The translations under genes and the position numbers were made by a program. The notes beneath the pieces were generated by a model. The model had not been told where the DNA came from. It did not search any database and saw nothing but the letters and a program-made list of their open reading frames with translations. This document shows positions 36,173-44,662 of a stretch of 64,000 nt of DNA, piece after piece. This DNA is from an uncultured Alphaproteobacteria bacterium (GTDB lineage: Bacteria; Pseudomonadota; Alphaproteobacteria; HIMB59; GCA-002718135): contig CACGDO010000004.1 of the NCBI GenBank assembly GCA_902571865.1, forward strand, positions 62,001 through 126,000, given 5' to 3'. Every line of letters starts with the position of its first letter. Within the stretch, counting starts at the first letter, position 1.

Positions 36173-37652
36173 AAATATTTTTCTCTCAGGTATATATCAT
36201 GAAACGCATACATTTTTAGGTGAACCAACTACTTTAAAAGATTTTATTATTTTTCATGATGAAGAAATAATTAATGAAAACACTGGTAATGGATCTCCAA
36301 CAGATGGTTTTATAGAATATGCTTCTAGTCAAAATTGGAATATAATTCCAGGAATTCAAATGTCAGCCCGACCTTCAGGTACTGTTGATGAAGAATCAGA
36401 AAACTATTTTAAAAAAAATTTCTTTGAAAAATTAAAAGATTCTTGTCACAACATAGATGCCATTTTCTTAGTTTTACATGGAGCTATGGTAAGCACTAAC
36501 CATGATGATTTTGAGGGAGATTTTCTCAGAGATATTCAAAGTTTTTTATCAAAAGAAAATATATCTATTCCTATTGTTGCAGTTTTAGATTTGCACGCCA
36601 ATGTTTCAGAAAATATGATTAATTATAGTACATGTGTTTATGCATATAGAAAAAACCCTCACAGTGATTCTAGAGAAACAGCAGTAAAAGCTGCATCAAT
36701 ATTAAATGACCTTTTTCTAGATCCTAATGTAAAACAAGTACATCTGGATACAAAATATATTTTACCTCCAACAGGTGTCGGTACAGCAAATGATCCAATG
36801 AAAACAATTTTAGAAGAAGCATTAAAAATTGAGAAGAAAGATCCAGAGATCATATGCATTAATGTTATGGCAGGATATTCATACGCCGATATTCCAGCTT
36901 GTGGTTTTAGTATAAATTGTTGTACCAGAGGAAAAATTAGTGATGCAAAAAATTACCTAGATAAATTGGTCAATATACTAGAAGCAAAAATTAAAGATGG
37001 TTATCCAAAAGAAAATTCTCTGGATGAGGCTCTAAATGTGATTGATAATATTACAGAAATTAAAAAACCTATTTTACTAATTGAACCAGCTGATAATATT
37101 GGTGGAGGAACACCAGGAGATGCTACTGATTTATTAGATCGATTATTACAAACTAATCATAACGGGATCGTTGCTATCATTAATGATCCTGAAGCTGCAG
37201 ATGCTTGTCATAAAGCTCATATTAATAATGAAGTTCAGCTACATATAGGTGCAAAATTTGATGCATTTCATGGCAAACCTATTTTTATTAAAGCAAATTT
37301 AGAAAGAATTTCTGACGGAAGATTTGAACTTGAAAATAAACAATCTCACTTAGCTTCAATGATGGGAACAAAAATTAATATGGGCCCTTCAGCTGTATTA
37401 AAAAATGATCAATTAACCTTATTGTTAACATCAATTAAAACACCACCAATGGATTTAGGTCAACTAACATCACAAGGTATTAATCCTAGAGATGCAAAAT
37501 TAATAATAATTAAAGCAGCTGTGTCTCATAAAGATGCTTATGATCCAATTGCATCTCAGAGTTTTTATATTGATAGCCAAGGTCTTTGTACAAGTAATTT
37601 AAAAAGATTACCTTTTAAAAAAATTGGAAATAAAATTATATCTTTAGATTAG
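36165..37652 (+). CDS. MlrC-like metalloprotein (M81 family)
   Basis: 495-aa protein of the family of MlrC, a microcystin-degradation metallopeptidase. Residues near the N-terminus form the metal site GIYHETHTFLGE, then AIFLVLHGAMVSTNHDDFEGDF, VAVLDLHANVSENM and YRKNPHSDSRETAV. A C-terminal domain (IEPADNIGGGTPGDAT) matches the MlrC C-domain. Such genes in ABC/aminotransferase operons usually lack a known substrate and probably cut small amides or peptides, not microcystin. It overlaps the convergent aminotransferase by 4 nt. Confidence 0.85.
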   Translation: MSKNIFLSGIYHETHTFLGEPTTLKDFIIFHDEEIINENTGNGSPTDGFIEYASSQNWNIIPGIQMSARPSGTVDEESENYFKKNFFEKLKDSCHNIDAIFLVLHGAMVSTNHDDFEGDFLRDIQSFLSKENISIPIVAVLDLHANVSENMINYSTCVYAYRKNPHSDSRETAVKAASILNDLFLDPNVKQVHLDTKYILPPTGVGTANDPMKTILEEALKIEKKDPEIICINVMAGYSYADIPACGFSINCCTRGKISDAKNYLDKLVNILEAKIKDGYPKENSLDEALNVIDNITEIKKPILLIEPADNIGGGTPGDATDLLDRLLQTNHNGIVAIINDPEAADACHKAHINNEVQLHIGAKFDAFHGKPIFIKANLERISDGRFELENKQSHLASMMGTKINMGPSAVLKNDQLTLLLTSIKTPPMDLGQLTSQGINPRDAKLIIIKAAVSHKDAYDPIASQSFYIDSQGLCTSNLKRLPFKKIGNKIISLD

Positions 37653-38950
37653 TTTAATCGTTTAAAACCGTTATGTGCAATAGGGCCCTCTAATAAATCC
37701 ATAATATTTTTTCCATCCTCACACTCTTTTATCGTTTGGAAAATAGGGCGTATATTTTCAATGTAACCATCAATGATATCTTTTGTGTGTGCAGTACAAA
37801 CATAGACTGCAGTTGCAGCAAGATAACCCTTTTTAAGCATTTCTTGAGTAATGAATGTTTTATAAGCTAATTCATTTTTGCTTTTAAAAGAAAATTTCGT
37901 AAGTGCTGATAGGCCACTAATAACTAAAGGTAAATCAAATTCTTTTGATAATTTCATCCACTCACTATTTATGTACTCACCATTTTTTGTAATTTGTTCC
38001 CATGATTTTTCTTTTTCCATAACTTTAAGTGTCGCCACTCCAGCTGTAGATCCAATTCTTTCAGTCCAAAAAGTGCTGCTTATAAAAGATTTTTCTGCTG
38101 CTTGCATAACCTCTCTTTTACCCAGAACAGCAGTTACTGCGTAACCATTACCAAGAGCTTTACCAAACATTGCTACATCAGGTTCAACATTATAAAGTTT
38201 ATGCAGACCTCCATAATTTTTTCGGAAACCTGATGTGCATTCATCAAAAACTAATACAATATTATTATCGTTGGCCAACTTTCTCACTCGATGTAAAAAA
38301 CCATTTTCAGGCTCTTTGTTTCGAAAAACTTCCATTTTAATAACACCTATGTTTTTTGTTTTGATTAAATTATCTAGTTTATCAAAATTATTGTATTCAA
38401 ATGGATATACACTTCCTTTAAGATTTTTTGGAACTCCATGAGGATCTAAACCTGGTAATAGATGACCATCCAAACCCTTAGAGTCAGATAAATTAGATGC
38501 TAAATACCAATCGTGCCATCCATGATATCCACAAAAGGCCACGTTATCTTTTCCAGATGCTGCTCTAGCAAGACGAATTGCAACAGAATTTGCTTCACCA
38601 CCAGATCTAGCAAATCTTGCCATATCTGCCCAAGGGTGCAACTCAACTAATCTTTCAGTTAGCTCAACTTCTTCAGGCGCATTAAGAGAAGACATATTTC
38701 CATTTCCAATTACCTCTTTTACAGCTTCATCAACTTCTGGATGACTATATCCAAGTGAATTAGTGCCTGGAGTCATTAACGTGTCAATATATTTTTTTCC
38801 ATCAAGATCCCATACTTCACAACCTTTAGTTTTACTGAAATAAGCTGGCCAATATTCTGGTAAAAACATTTCAGGTCTTTTTGATAGAAGCATATTGCCA
38901 CCTGCAACTATTTGCTTTGCTTTTGAATATAATTTTTGTCCTTTTCCCAT
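37649..38950 (-). CDS. Class III aminotransferase, glutamate-1-semialdehyde aminomutase-like
   Basis: 433-aa fold-type I PLP enzyme. Seen: DLDGKKYIDTLMTPGTNSLGY, FARSGGEANSVAIRLARAASG, VAFCGYHGWHDWYLA, VLVFDECTSGFRKNYGG, and the Schiff-base lysine in DVAMFGKALGNGYAVTAVLG. It is HemL-like, but the position after nanE and the insertion EVFRNKEPENGFLHRVRK suggest a catabolic or nonulosonate/aminosugar aminotransferase rather than tetrapyrrole synthesis. It is the last gene of the dpp-nan operon, with a 131-nt gap from nanE (39081-38951) in which I see no clear signal. Confidence 0.85.
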   Translation of the reverse strand: MGKGQKLYSKAKQIVAGGNMLLSKRPEMFLPEYWPAYFSKTKGCEVWDLDGKKYIDTLMTPGTNSLGYSHPEVDEAVKEVIGNGNMSSLNAPEEVELTERLVELHPWADMARFARSGGEANSVAIRLARAASGKDNVAFCGYHGWHDWYLASNLSDSKGLDGHLLPGLDPHGVPKNLKGSVYPFEYNNFDKLDNLIKTKNIGVIKMEVFRNKEPENGFLHRVRKLANDNNIVLVFDECTSGFRKNYGGLHKLYNVEPDVAMFGKALGNGYAVTAVLGKREVMQAAEKSFISSTFWTERIGSTAGVATLKVMEKEKSWEQITKNGEYINSEWMKLSKEFDLPLVISGLSALTKFSFKSKNELAYKTFITQEMLKKGYLAATAVYVCTAHTKDIIDGYIENIRPIFQTIKECEDGKNIMDLLEGPIAHNGFKRLN

Positions 38951-39081
38951 TTTATTAACCTATGCAATTTTCTTTAAAAGCACAATCAGTTTCTTGCATT
39001 TATAACAAATCATTTCTTTTTACTGCTTTTACATCAAGGTATAATTTTACCACTCTTTAATGAAATAATTTAAGTTTATTC

Positions 39082-39756
39082 TTATTTTTTTATTTTTTTT
39101 ACGAACCAGCTTGTAATATTATCAATGCGAGTAATTGCACTTCCTACTGTAACTGCATCTGCTCCTGCTTTTATAGCTTTCTTTGCAAGCTCAGGAGAAT
39201 TATAACGCCCTTCAGCCATTACAAAGCAATTAAGTTTTTTAAATTCTGTAACTAATCTTATATTTGGCTTATCTGAATCTTTCACTTGTTTACCAACGTA
39301 ACCAGCAAGTGTTGTTCCAATAATATCTGCACCCTCCAGAATAGCATTTTTAGCATCATCTAAATTTGAGCAATCTGCCATAGCTAAACGATTTGCTTTT
39401 TTAATTTTTAAAATAATTTCTTTTGTTGGAAAAGGCCTTTTCCTATTTGTGGCATCATAAGCTATTATATCTGCACCACTATTAATAATTTTATCGACAT
39501 CCTTTAAGAGAGGCGTAATTCTAATTTTATAGTTATCTAAGTCATTTTTTATTATGCCAATGATTGGTAAAGAAATATTTTTTTTAACTGCTCGTATATT
39601 TTTTTCTCCTTCAATTCGCACGCCACCACAACCTCCTATAATTGCAGCTTCTGCCATTGAAACAACAATAGACGTCTTGTCTTGAGGCCCACCCTCATTA
39701 GGCTGACATGATACAATGATTTTATTTTTTAATTTTTCTAAAATATTTTTTTTCAC
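39082..39756 (-). CDS. nanE: N-acetylmannosamine-6-phosphate 2-epimerase
   Basis: 224-aa TIM-barrel protein matching NanE: IIVSCQPNEGGPQDKTSIVV (opening), GGCGGVRIEGEKNIRAVK, IIGIIKNDL, IIAYDATNRKRPFPTKE, AMADCSNLDDAKNAI, and FVMAEGRYNSPELAKKAI followed by GADAVTVGSAITR. It turns ManNAc-6-P into GlcNAc-6-P, which NagA (19906-21084) would deacetylate. It lies 8 nt after nanA. No nanK is in the window, so ManNAc must be phosphorylated by another kinase. Confidence 0.92.
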   Translation of the reverse strand: MKKNILEKLKNKIIVSCQPNEGGPQDKTSIVVSMAEAAIIGGCGGVRIEGEKNIRAVKKNISLPIIGIIKNDLDNYKIRITPLLKDVDKIINSGADIIAYDATNRKRPFPTKEIILKIKKANRLAMADCSNLDDAKNAILEGADIIGTTLAGYVGKQVKDSDKPNIRLVTEFKKLNCFVMAEGRYNSPELAKKAIKAGADAVTVGSAITRIDNITSWFVKKIKK

Positions 39757-39764
39757 AAAGTTAA

Positions 39765-40694
39765 CTATAATGCTTTTAAAAATTTTATTTCTGAAAGATC
39801 ATTTTCCGACTTTAATTTTTTTAAATCATCTTTTATTCCCTTTTCCATCTCTGTATTGACAATACTTGAAAAAGGTTTCCTTACATACCCTGAATCAATT
39901 CCCATCCAACTTAATCCCATTTTAATAAATGGATAACCTGATTTTTTTAAAGCATACAAAATGATCATATTGACTTTGTCTTGTAATTTTTTTGCTTCAA
40001 CAACATCCCCATTTTTCATATTTTCAAAAATTCCTACAAACATTTCTGGCATTAAATTATAAAACGATCCAATCATACCATCAGCACCTGATATTAGACC
40101 AGAGATAGCCATTTCATCCATACCAGAATAAATTTTAAAATATGCTCCAATTTCTTTTTTTATTTTCTCAAAATTAAAATGAGTTGCTGCTGTATATTTC
40201 ACTCCTTTAATATTATCTATAACAGCCAATCTTTTTAGCATATCAATGTCCATCAAATTTGCATGACTAATGTTATATATAATAATTGGCAAATGTGAGG
40301 ATTGAGCTATGTCACTATAATAATTATAAATCTCTTCATTAGAAAAATTGTAATAAAAAGGTGGCAATGCTGATAATGCATCGACTCCAGCATGAGTGGC
40401 ATATTTTGCTAGATCAGTTGTAATTTTAGTTCCAATAGATCCAACATGCGCAATAACAGGAACTCTGCCATTTACTTCTTCAACAATAATATCAAGCACT
40501 TCTTTTTTTTCTTCTGGTGACATTAAAAAAGTTTCACCTGTACTACCAGTTACGTACAAGCCATTAACATTTTCGGCTATTAAATGATTGATTATTCTTC
40601 TTAAACCTTCCTTGTTTATAGTTTCATCTTTATTAATCGATGTGATCATAGCAGGCATAACACCATTTAGATCTTTTGGATCATATTTAGACAT
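39765..40694 (-). CDS. nanA: N-acetylneuraminate lyase-type aldolase
   Basis: 309-aa DHDPS/NAL-family enzyme: GLYVTGSTGETFLMSPEEKK (GSTGE 50-54), Tyr140 in IIIYNISH, and Schiff-base Lys166 in NIKGVKYTAATHF, matching the E. coli NanA Tyr137/Lys165 positions. NanE directly downstream makes the sialate-lyase call strong. It would split N-acetylneuraminate (or an analogue) to ManNAc and pyruvate. The ATG touches the dppF stop, so import and cleavage are cotranscribed. Confidence 0.9.
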   Translation of the reverse strand: MSKYDPKDLNGVMPAMITSINKDETINKEGLRRIINHLIAENVNGLYVTGSTGETFLMSPEEKKEVLDIIVEEVNGRVPVIAHVGSIGTKITTDLAKYATHAGVDALSALPPFYYNFSNEEIYNYYSDIAQSSHLPIIIYNISHANLMDIDMLKRLAVIDNIKGVKYTAATHFNFEKIKKEIGAYFKIYSGMDEMAISGLISGADGMIGSFYNLMPEMFVGIFENMKNGDVVEAKKLQDKVNMIILYALKKSGYPFIKMGLSWMGIDSGYVRKPFSSIVNTEMEKGIKDDLKKLKSENDLSEIKFLKAL

Positions 40695-41702
40695 TTAGCT
40701 AATTTCGGGTAAATCAATTAAGTGGCAAGATGCATAGTGTTCATTACCATTTGTTGAATATTTTTTTAATGTTGGTACCTCAGTTTTACAAATGTCAGTT
40801 GCTTTAGGACACCGAGGATGAAAAGGACAGCCTTTAGGTGGATTAACTGGACTTGGTACATCTCCTTCCAAAACAATTCTTTTCGTTTGTTTGTCTAGAT
40901 CTGCAACTGGGATAGCTGAAATCAAAGCTTCAGAGTAGGGGTGAAGAGTATTATTATATAGATCTTCAGAATCACAAAGTTCAACAATTCTCCCAAGATA
41001 CATAACAGCAATTCGATCACATAGATATTCTGTTACACTCAAATCATGAGTAATGAAAAGGTAGGTTAGATTTTTTTCTTTCTTAAGTTGCATTAATAAT
41101 TTTAGTACTTGTGCCTGAATTGATACATCAAGAGCACTAACCGCTTCATCACAAACTATAAGTTCCGGCTCAAGACATAAAGCTCTGACAATACCAATTC
41201 TTTGTCTTTGTCCTCCTGAAAATTCGTGAGGATATCTATCCATATATTCTCTGCGCATATTTACTGCTTCTAGGAGATCACCAATAATTTTTCTTCTTTC
41301 CTCTTTTGATTTTATACCAAATTTTTTTAATGGATCTTGCAGCGAGCCAAAAATTGTAAATGAAGGATTAAGAGAGGAATGAGGATCTTGAAAGACTATT
41401 TGTAACTTCTTTCGAAATGGATCCATATCTTTTTTTTCTAAAGATGTTAATTCTGTCTCATCATCATCTTGTGAAATATATTTTACTTCTCCATCTGTAG
41501 GTTCTACCAATCTTAGGATGGCCTTACCAAGAGTTGTCTTTCCACAACCACTTTCTCCAGCTAGACCTAAAACTTCACCTCTAAAAATAGCTAAATCTAC
41601 ACCGTCAACAGCCAAAACATGTCCTACAACACGATTAAACACACCTGCTTGTACTGGAAAATGTACTTTTACACCGCGTAATTTAAGTATCTCTTTTTTC
41701 AT
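40695..41702 (-). CDS. dppF: Oligopeptide/dipeptide-type ABC transporter ATP-binding protein (DppF/OppF)
   Basis: 335-aa ABC ATPase. Walker A GLAGESGCGKTTLGKAIL, signature EFSGGQRQRIGIVRALCL, Walker B LIVCDEAVSALDVS, H-loop LFITHDLSV. The C-terminal oligopeptide-type extension has CPFHPRCPKATDICKTEVP, with cysteines for a possible Fe-S or metal site. It overlaps dppD by 4 nt (ATGA). It forms a heterodimer with DppD and couples to DppBC. Confidence 0.95.
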   Translation of the reverse strand: MKKEILKLRGVKVHFPVQAGVFNRVVGHVLAVDGVDLAIFRGEVLGLAGESGCGKTTLGKAILRLVEPTDGEVKYISQDDDETELTSLEKKDMDPFRKKLQIVFQDPHSSLNPSFTIFGSLQDPLKKFGIKSKEERRKIIGDLLEAVNMRREYMDRYPHEFSGGQRQRIGIVRALCLEPELIVCDEAVSALDVSIQAQVLKLLMQLKKEKNLTYLFITHDLSVTEYLCDRIAVMYLGRIVELCDSEDLYNNTLHPYSEALISAIPVADLDKQTKRIVLEGDVPSPVNPPKGCPFHPRCPKATDICKTEVPTLKKYSTNGNEHYASCHLIDLPEIS

Positions 41703-42712
41703 TTATATTTCTCAAAAAATTGTTCGTACTTGTGACATCTTACTTGGTGAGTTTCATTTATTTGTGTGATTTCTGGCATCACGTCACAACTTTCTGTTTG
41801 CCAATTACACCTTGGAGCAAATTGACAACCAATAGGTCTGTTATAGGGATCAGGTGTTGATCCTTTAATAGGATTAATATCTTGATTCTTCCCTCTTCCA
41901 AGTACAGGTACTGACTCCAATAGAGCTTTAGTATATGGGTGTGTTGGTCGTCTTAAAACGTCGTCTGCTGTTCCAGCTTCAACAATGTTTCCCATATACA
42001 TGACTGCAACATTATCAGCTAATTCTGCTACAACTCCCATATCATGCGTTATAAGAATAATAGCCGTATCATTTTCTTTTTTTAATTTATCCATTAGCTC
42101 AAATATTTGTGCTTGAATTGTAACATCTAGAGCTGTTGTTGGCTCATCTGCAATTAATATTTTTGGATTACAAGCCATGGCCATTGCTATCATTGCTCTT
42201 TGCCTCATTCCGCCAGAATAACTGTGAGGATATTCATCAACTCTTTTTTCTGGAAGTGGTATGCCCATGTCATTGAGAAGAGAAATACACTTTTCCCTTA
42301 TTTCTTTTTTATTGAGATTAGTATGATACTTAAGATTTTCACTTATTTGAAATCCGACTGTGTACACAGGATTAAGTGCTGTCATGGGATCTTGGAATAT
42401 CATTGCAATATCTGAGCCCCTAATTTCTCGCATCTCTTTTCCATTTTTTTCTAATTTTTCAATATTGATAATTTTATCATCTTTTTGAAATTTAATTTCA
42501 CCCTCTTCAATTCTTGATAGTGTTGGAAGTAATTGCATAATTGTAGCTGCGGTAACACTTTTACCACAACCACTTTCACCAACGATACAAAGTGTTTTAC
42601 CTTTTTCAACATCAAAGGAAACTCCATTAACTGCTTTGTTGCATCGATTATTCGTATAAAAAAAAGTTTTAAGATCTCTAACTGAAAGCGCTATATTATT
42701 TTTATCTTCCAT
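41699..42712 (-). CDS. dppD: Oligopeptide/dipeptide-type ABC transporter ATP-binding protein (DppD/OppD)
   Basis: 337-aa ABC ATPase. Walker A IVGESGCGKSVTAATIMQ, Q-loop FQDPMTALNPV, signature SYSGGMRQRAMIAMAMAC, Walker B ILIADEPTTALDVTIQ. The C-terminal motif PIGCQFAPRCNWQTESC has paired cysteines as in DppD. It lies 2 nt after dppC. Together with dppF it energises the importer; the adjacent nanA/nanE suggest the substrate is a sialic acid, as with SatABCD. Confidence 0.95.
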   Translation of the reverse strand: MEDKNNIALSVRDLKTFFYTNNRCNKAVNGVSFDVEKGKTLCIVGESGCGKSVTAATIMQLLPTLSRIEEGEIKFQKDDKIINIEKLEKNGKEMREIRGSDIAMIFQDPMTALNPVYTVGFQISENLKYHTNLNKKEIREKCISLLNDMGIPLPEKRVDEYPHSYSGGMRQRAMIAMAMACNPKILIADEPTTALDVTIQAQIFELMDKLKKENDTAIILITHDMGVVAELADNVAVMYMGNIVEAGTADDVLRRPTHPYTKALLESVPVLGRGKNQDINPIKGSTPDPYNRPIGCQFAPRCNWQTESCDVMPEITQINETHQVRCHKYEQFFEKYK

Positions 42713-42714
42713 TA

Positions 42715-43629
42715 CTAACCTTGCTGTGATGGATCTGTTGAATCTCGTAGACCATCTCCTATAAAATTAACACAAAGAACAAAAACTGAAATAACAATTC
42801 CAACTGGTCCCCACATCCACCAATAGTTTTGTAAAATTAAAATATCTTGTGCAACATTTAAAATATTTCCCCATGTAGGAATATTTAACGGTACCCCTAA
42901 ACCTAGAAAACTTAGTCCTGCTTCTGTTAAAATAAACATTGCCGTTGATAGAGTAATATTGACCATTATGGGACTTAATGCATTCGGCAACATATGTTTG
43001 TAGCATATCGTAAATGTAGATAAGCCAAAACTTCTTAGCGCTTGAACATATTCTTCCTCTCTTAAAGACAACATTCTAGCTCGAGCAAGCCTGTACATAC
43101 CTCCCCAACCTGTAAGGATAAATATGGCCATTAAATTAAATAAACTTTGACCTGTGATGGATACGAGTAATAAAACTAAAATAATTTGAGGGAAAGACAT
43201 AAATATTTCAGAAATTCTAAGAGCAATAACATCAATCCAACCACCTTTATATCCAGCGTAACAACCAACCGCTATTCCCACAACAGCTGATAGAATAGCA
43301 CTTCCTAAACCGATAAATATTGAAACTCTGCCTCCAAATAACACCCTTGTAAACACATCTCGTCCTGTACTATCTGTTCCAAACCAATGATCAAGCGATG
43401 GCGGTTGTCTCATAGAACGTAAATCTACTCGCATGGGATCATATGGTGAGAGAAGAGGAGCAAAAATAGAAGCTAAAATAATTATTGTAAAAATGATTAA
43501 ACCTAAAACCGCTAAACGGTTATTTAAAAATTTATTAACTATTCTACTTCTTTTTTTTGTAGAAAAAGTTTTTTCCTCTTCACGTTTTCTTATTTGATCA
43601 AATTTCTTATCTAGTGAAGACTTTGCCAT
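42715..43629 (-). CDS. dppC: Dipeptide-type ABC transporter permease (DppC/OppC)
   Basis: 304-aa membrane protein, 6 TM expected. OppC N-terminal domain: FLNNRLAVLGLIIFTIIILASIFAPLLSPYDP. HWFGTDSTGRDVFTRVLFGGRVS is the family hallmark, and SFPQIILVLLL and LREEEYVQALRSFGLS (EAA-like loop) follow. The start overlaps the dppB stop by 1 nt (TAATG). It is a partner of DppB. Confidence 0.94.
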   Translation of the reverse strand: MAKSSLDKKFDQIRKREEEKTFSTKKRSRIVNKFLNNRLAVLGLIIFTIIILASIFAPLLSPYDPMRVDLRSMRQPPSLDHWFGTDSTGRDVFTRVLFGGRVSIFIGLGSAILSAVVGIAVGCYAGYKGGWIDVIALRISEIFMSFPQIILVLLLVSITGQSLFNLMAIFILTGWGGMYRLARARMLSLREEEYVQALRSFGLSTFTICYKHMLPNALSPIMVNITLSTAMFILTEAGLSFLGLGVPLNIPTWGNILNVAQDILILQNYWWMWGPVGIVISVFVLCVNFIGDGLRDSTDPSQQG

Positions 43630-44594
43630 TATTCTTTTCCTAACCTAACTCTTGGGTCAATTAACGCTGTTAAAACATCTATTATTAAACTTGCTGTAAG
43701 AACAACAAAAACATACATTAGTGAAATTGTCATAACTAAAGGATAATCAGAAGCACGCACAGAGCGAATAAACATACTCCCAATTCCTGGCCATTGGTAA
43801 ACTTGTTCGATAATAGTTGATCCCCCTATAAGTAAAGGTAGACGAAAACCAATTAGTACAACAACTGGTGTTAGGGCTACTCTAAATCCGTGTAATATAT
43901 TTACTCTCCACTCAGGCATTCCTTTTGATCGAGCAGTAGTAATAAATTCTCGTGCTAAAACATCTAACATTGATGAACGTGCATAACGCATAGCTCCTGC
44001 AGTCATCATTAATGCCAATACTAATGAGGGGAGAACAATATTTGGTATGCGATCCCAAAGTGTTTCATAATGAGGTAGTAATCTACCTCCAACGGGAAGC
44101 CACTTTAATTCGATTGCAAATAAAAGAATAGCTACAAGTCCAAAAAAAAATTCAGGTATAGAAACTCCAGCCATTCCAGCAACCGTAAGAGAATTATCAG
44201 TACCGGAACCTCTTTTAAGAGCACTAATAACTCCTAAAGAACATCCTAAAATTGTTGAGAAAAATAATGCTACCATAGATAGCTCTAAAGTTGCAGGAAC
44301 TGTTTTTACCATTATTTCAGAAATAGCAACACCACCTGCCATGGAATAACCCATGTCTCCTTGAACCATGCTAGTTAACCAAATCCAGTATCGTGTAAGG
44401 AAACTTTGATTTAGCCCATACGCTTCACGCATTGCATCAAGTTGTTCCGCAGTAATTGTTGATGCGAGTTCAGGACTGATCATATGTGAAACAGCATCGC
44501 CTGGTGATAATTCTAATCCTGAATAAACAAGAAAACTTATGACAAGCAACATCGGAAAGAAAATAAATAAACGTTGAATAATATAAGTGGTCAC
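43629..44594 (-). CDS. dppB: Dipeptide-type ABC transporter permease (DppB/OppB)
   Basis: 321-aa membrane permease: YIIQRLFIFFPMLLVISFLVY (TM1), LTRYWIWLTSMVQGDMGYSM, REFITTARSKGMPEWRVNILHGF (EAA loop), and VVVLIGFRLPLLIGGSTIIEQVYQWPGIGSMFI (family hallmark). The start is GTG at 44594. It lies downstream of an attenuator-like hairpin (44623-44648), so it is probably made at a lower level than the binding protein. Confidence 0.94.
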   Translation of the reverse strand: MTTYIIQRLFIFFPMLLVISFLVYSGLELSPGDAVSHMISPELASTITAEQLDAMREAYGLNQSFLTRYWIWLTSMVQGDMGYSMAGGVAISEIMVKTVPATLELSMVALFFSTILGCSLGVISALKRGSGTDNSLTVAGMAGVSIPEFFFGLVAILLFAIELKWLPVGGRLLPHYETLWDRIPNIVLPSLVLALMMTAGAMRYARSSMLDVLAREFITTARSKGMPEWRVNILHGFRVALTPVVVLIGFRLPLLIGGSTIIEQVYQWPGIGSMFIRSVRASDYPLVMTISLMYVFVVLTASLIIDVLTALIDPRVRLGKE

Positions 44595-44614
44595 TTTTAC
44601 TTTCCGTTATTATT

Positions 44615-44648
44615 AAAAAAAGAAAGCTGAGGCGTATGCCTCAGCTTT
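44615..44648 (-). terminator. Attenuator/terminator hairpin between the binding-protein and permease genes
   Basis: An 11-bp perfect stem (44623-44633 with 44638-44648, loop GTAT) on the minus strand is followed by seven T (44621-44615). It sits between the binding-protein stop and the dppB start. It looks like an intrinsic terminator that would allow partial read-through to the permease genes, giving excess binding protein. Confidence 0.75.
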
Positions 44649-44662
44649 AATGATTAAATTAA

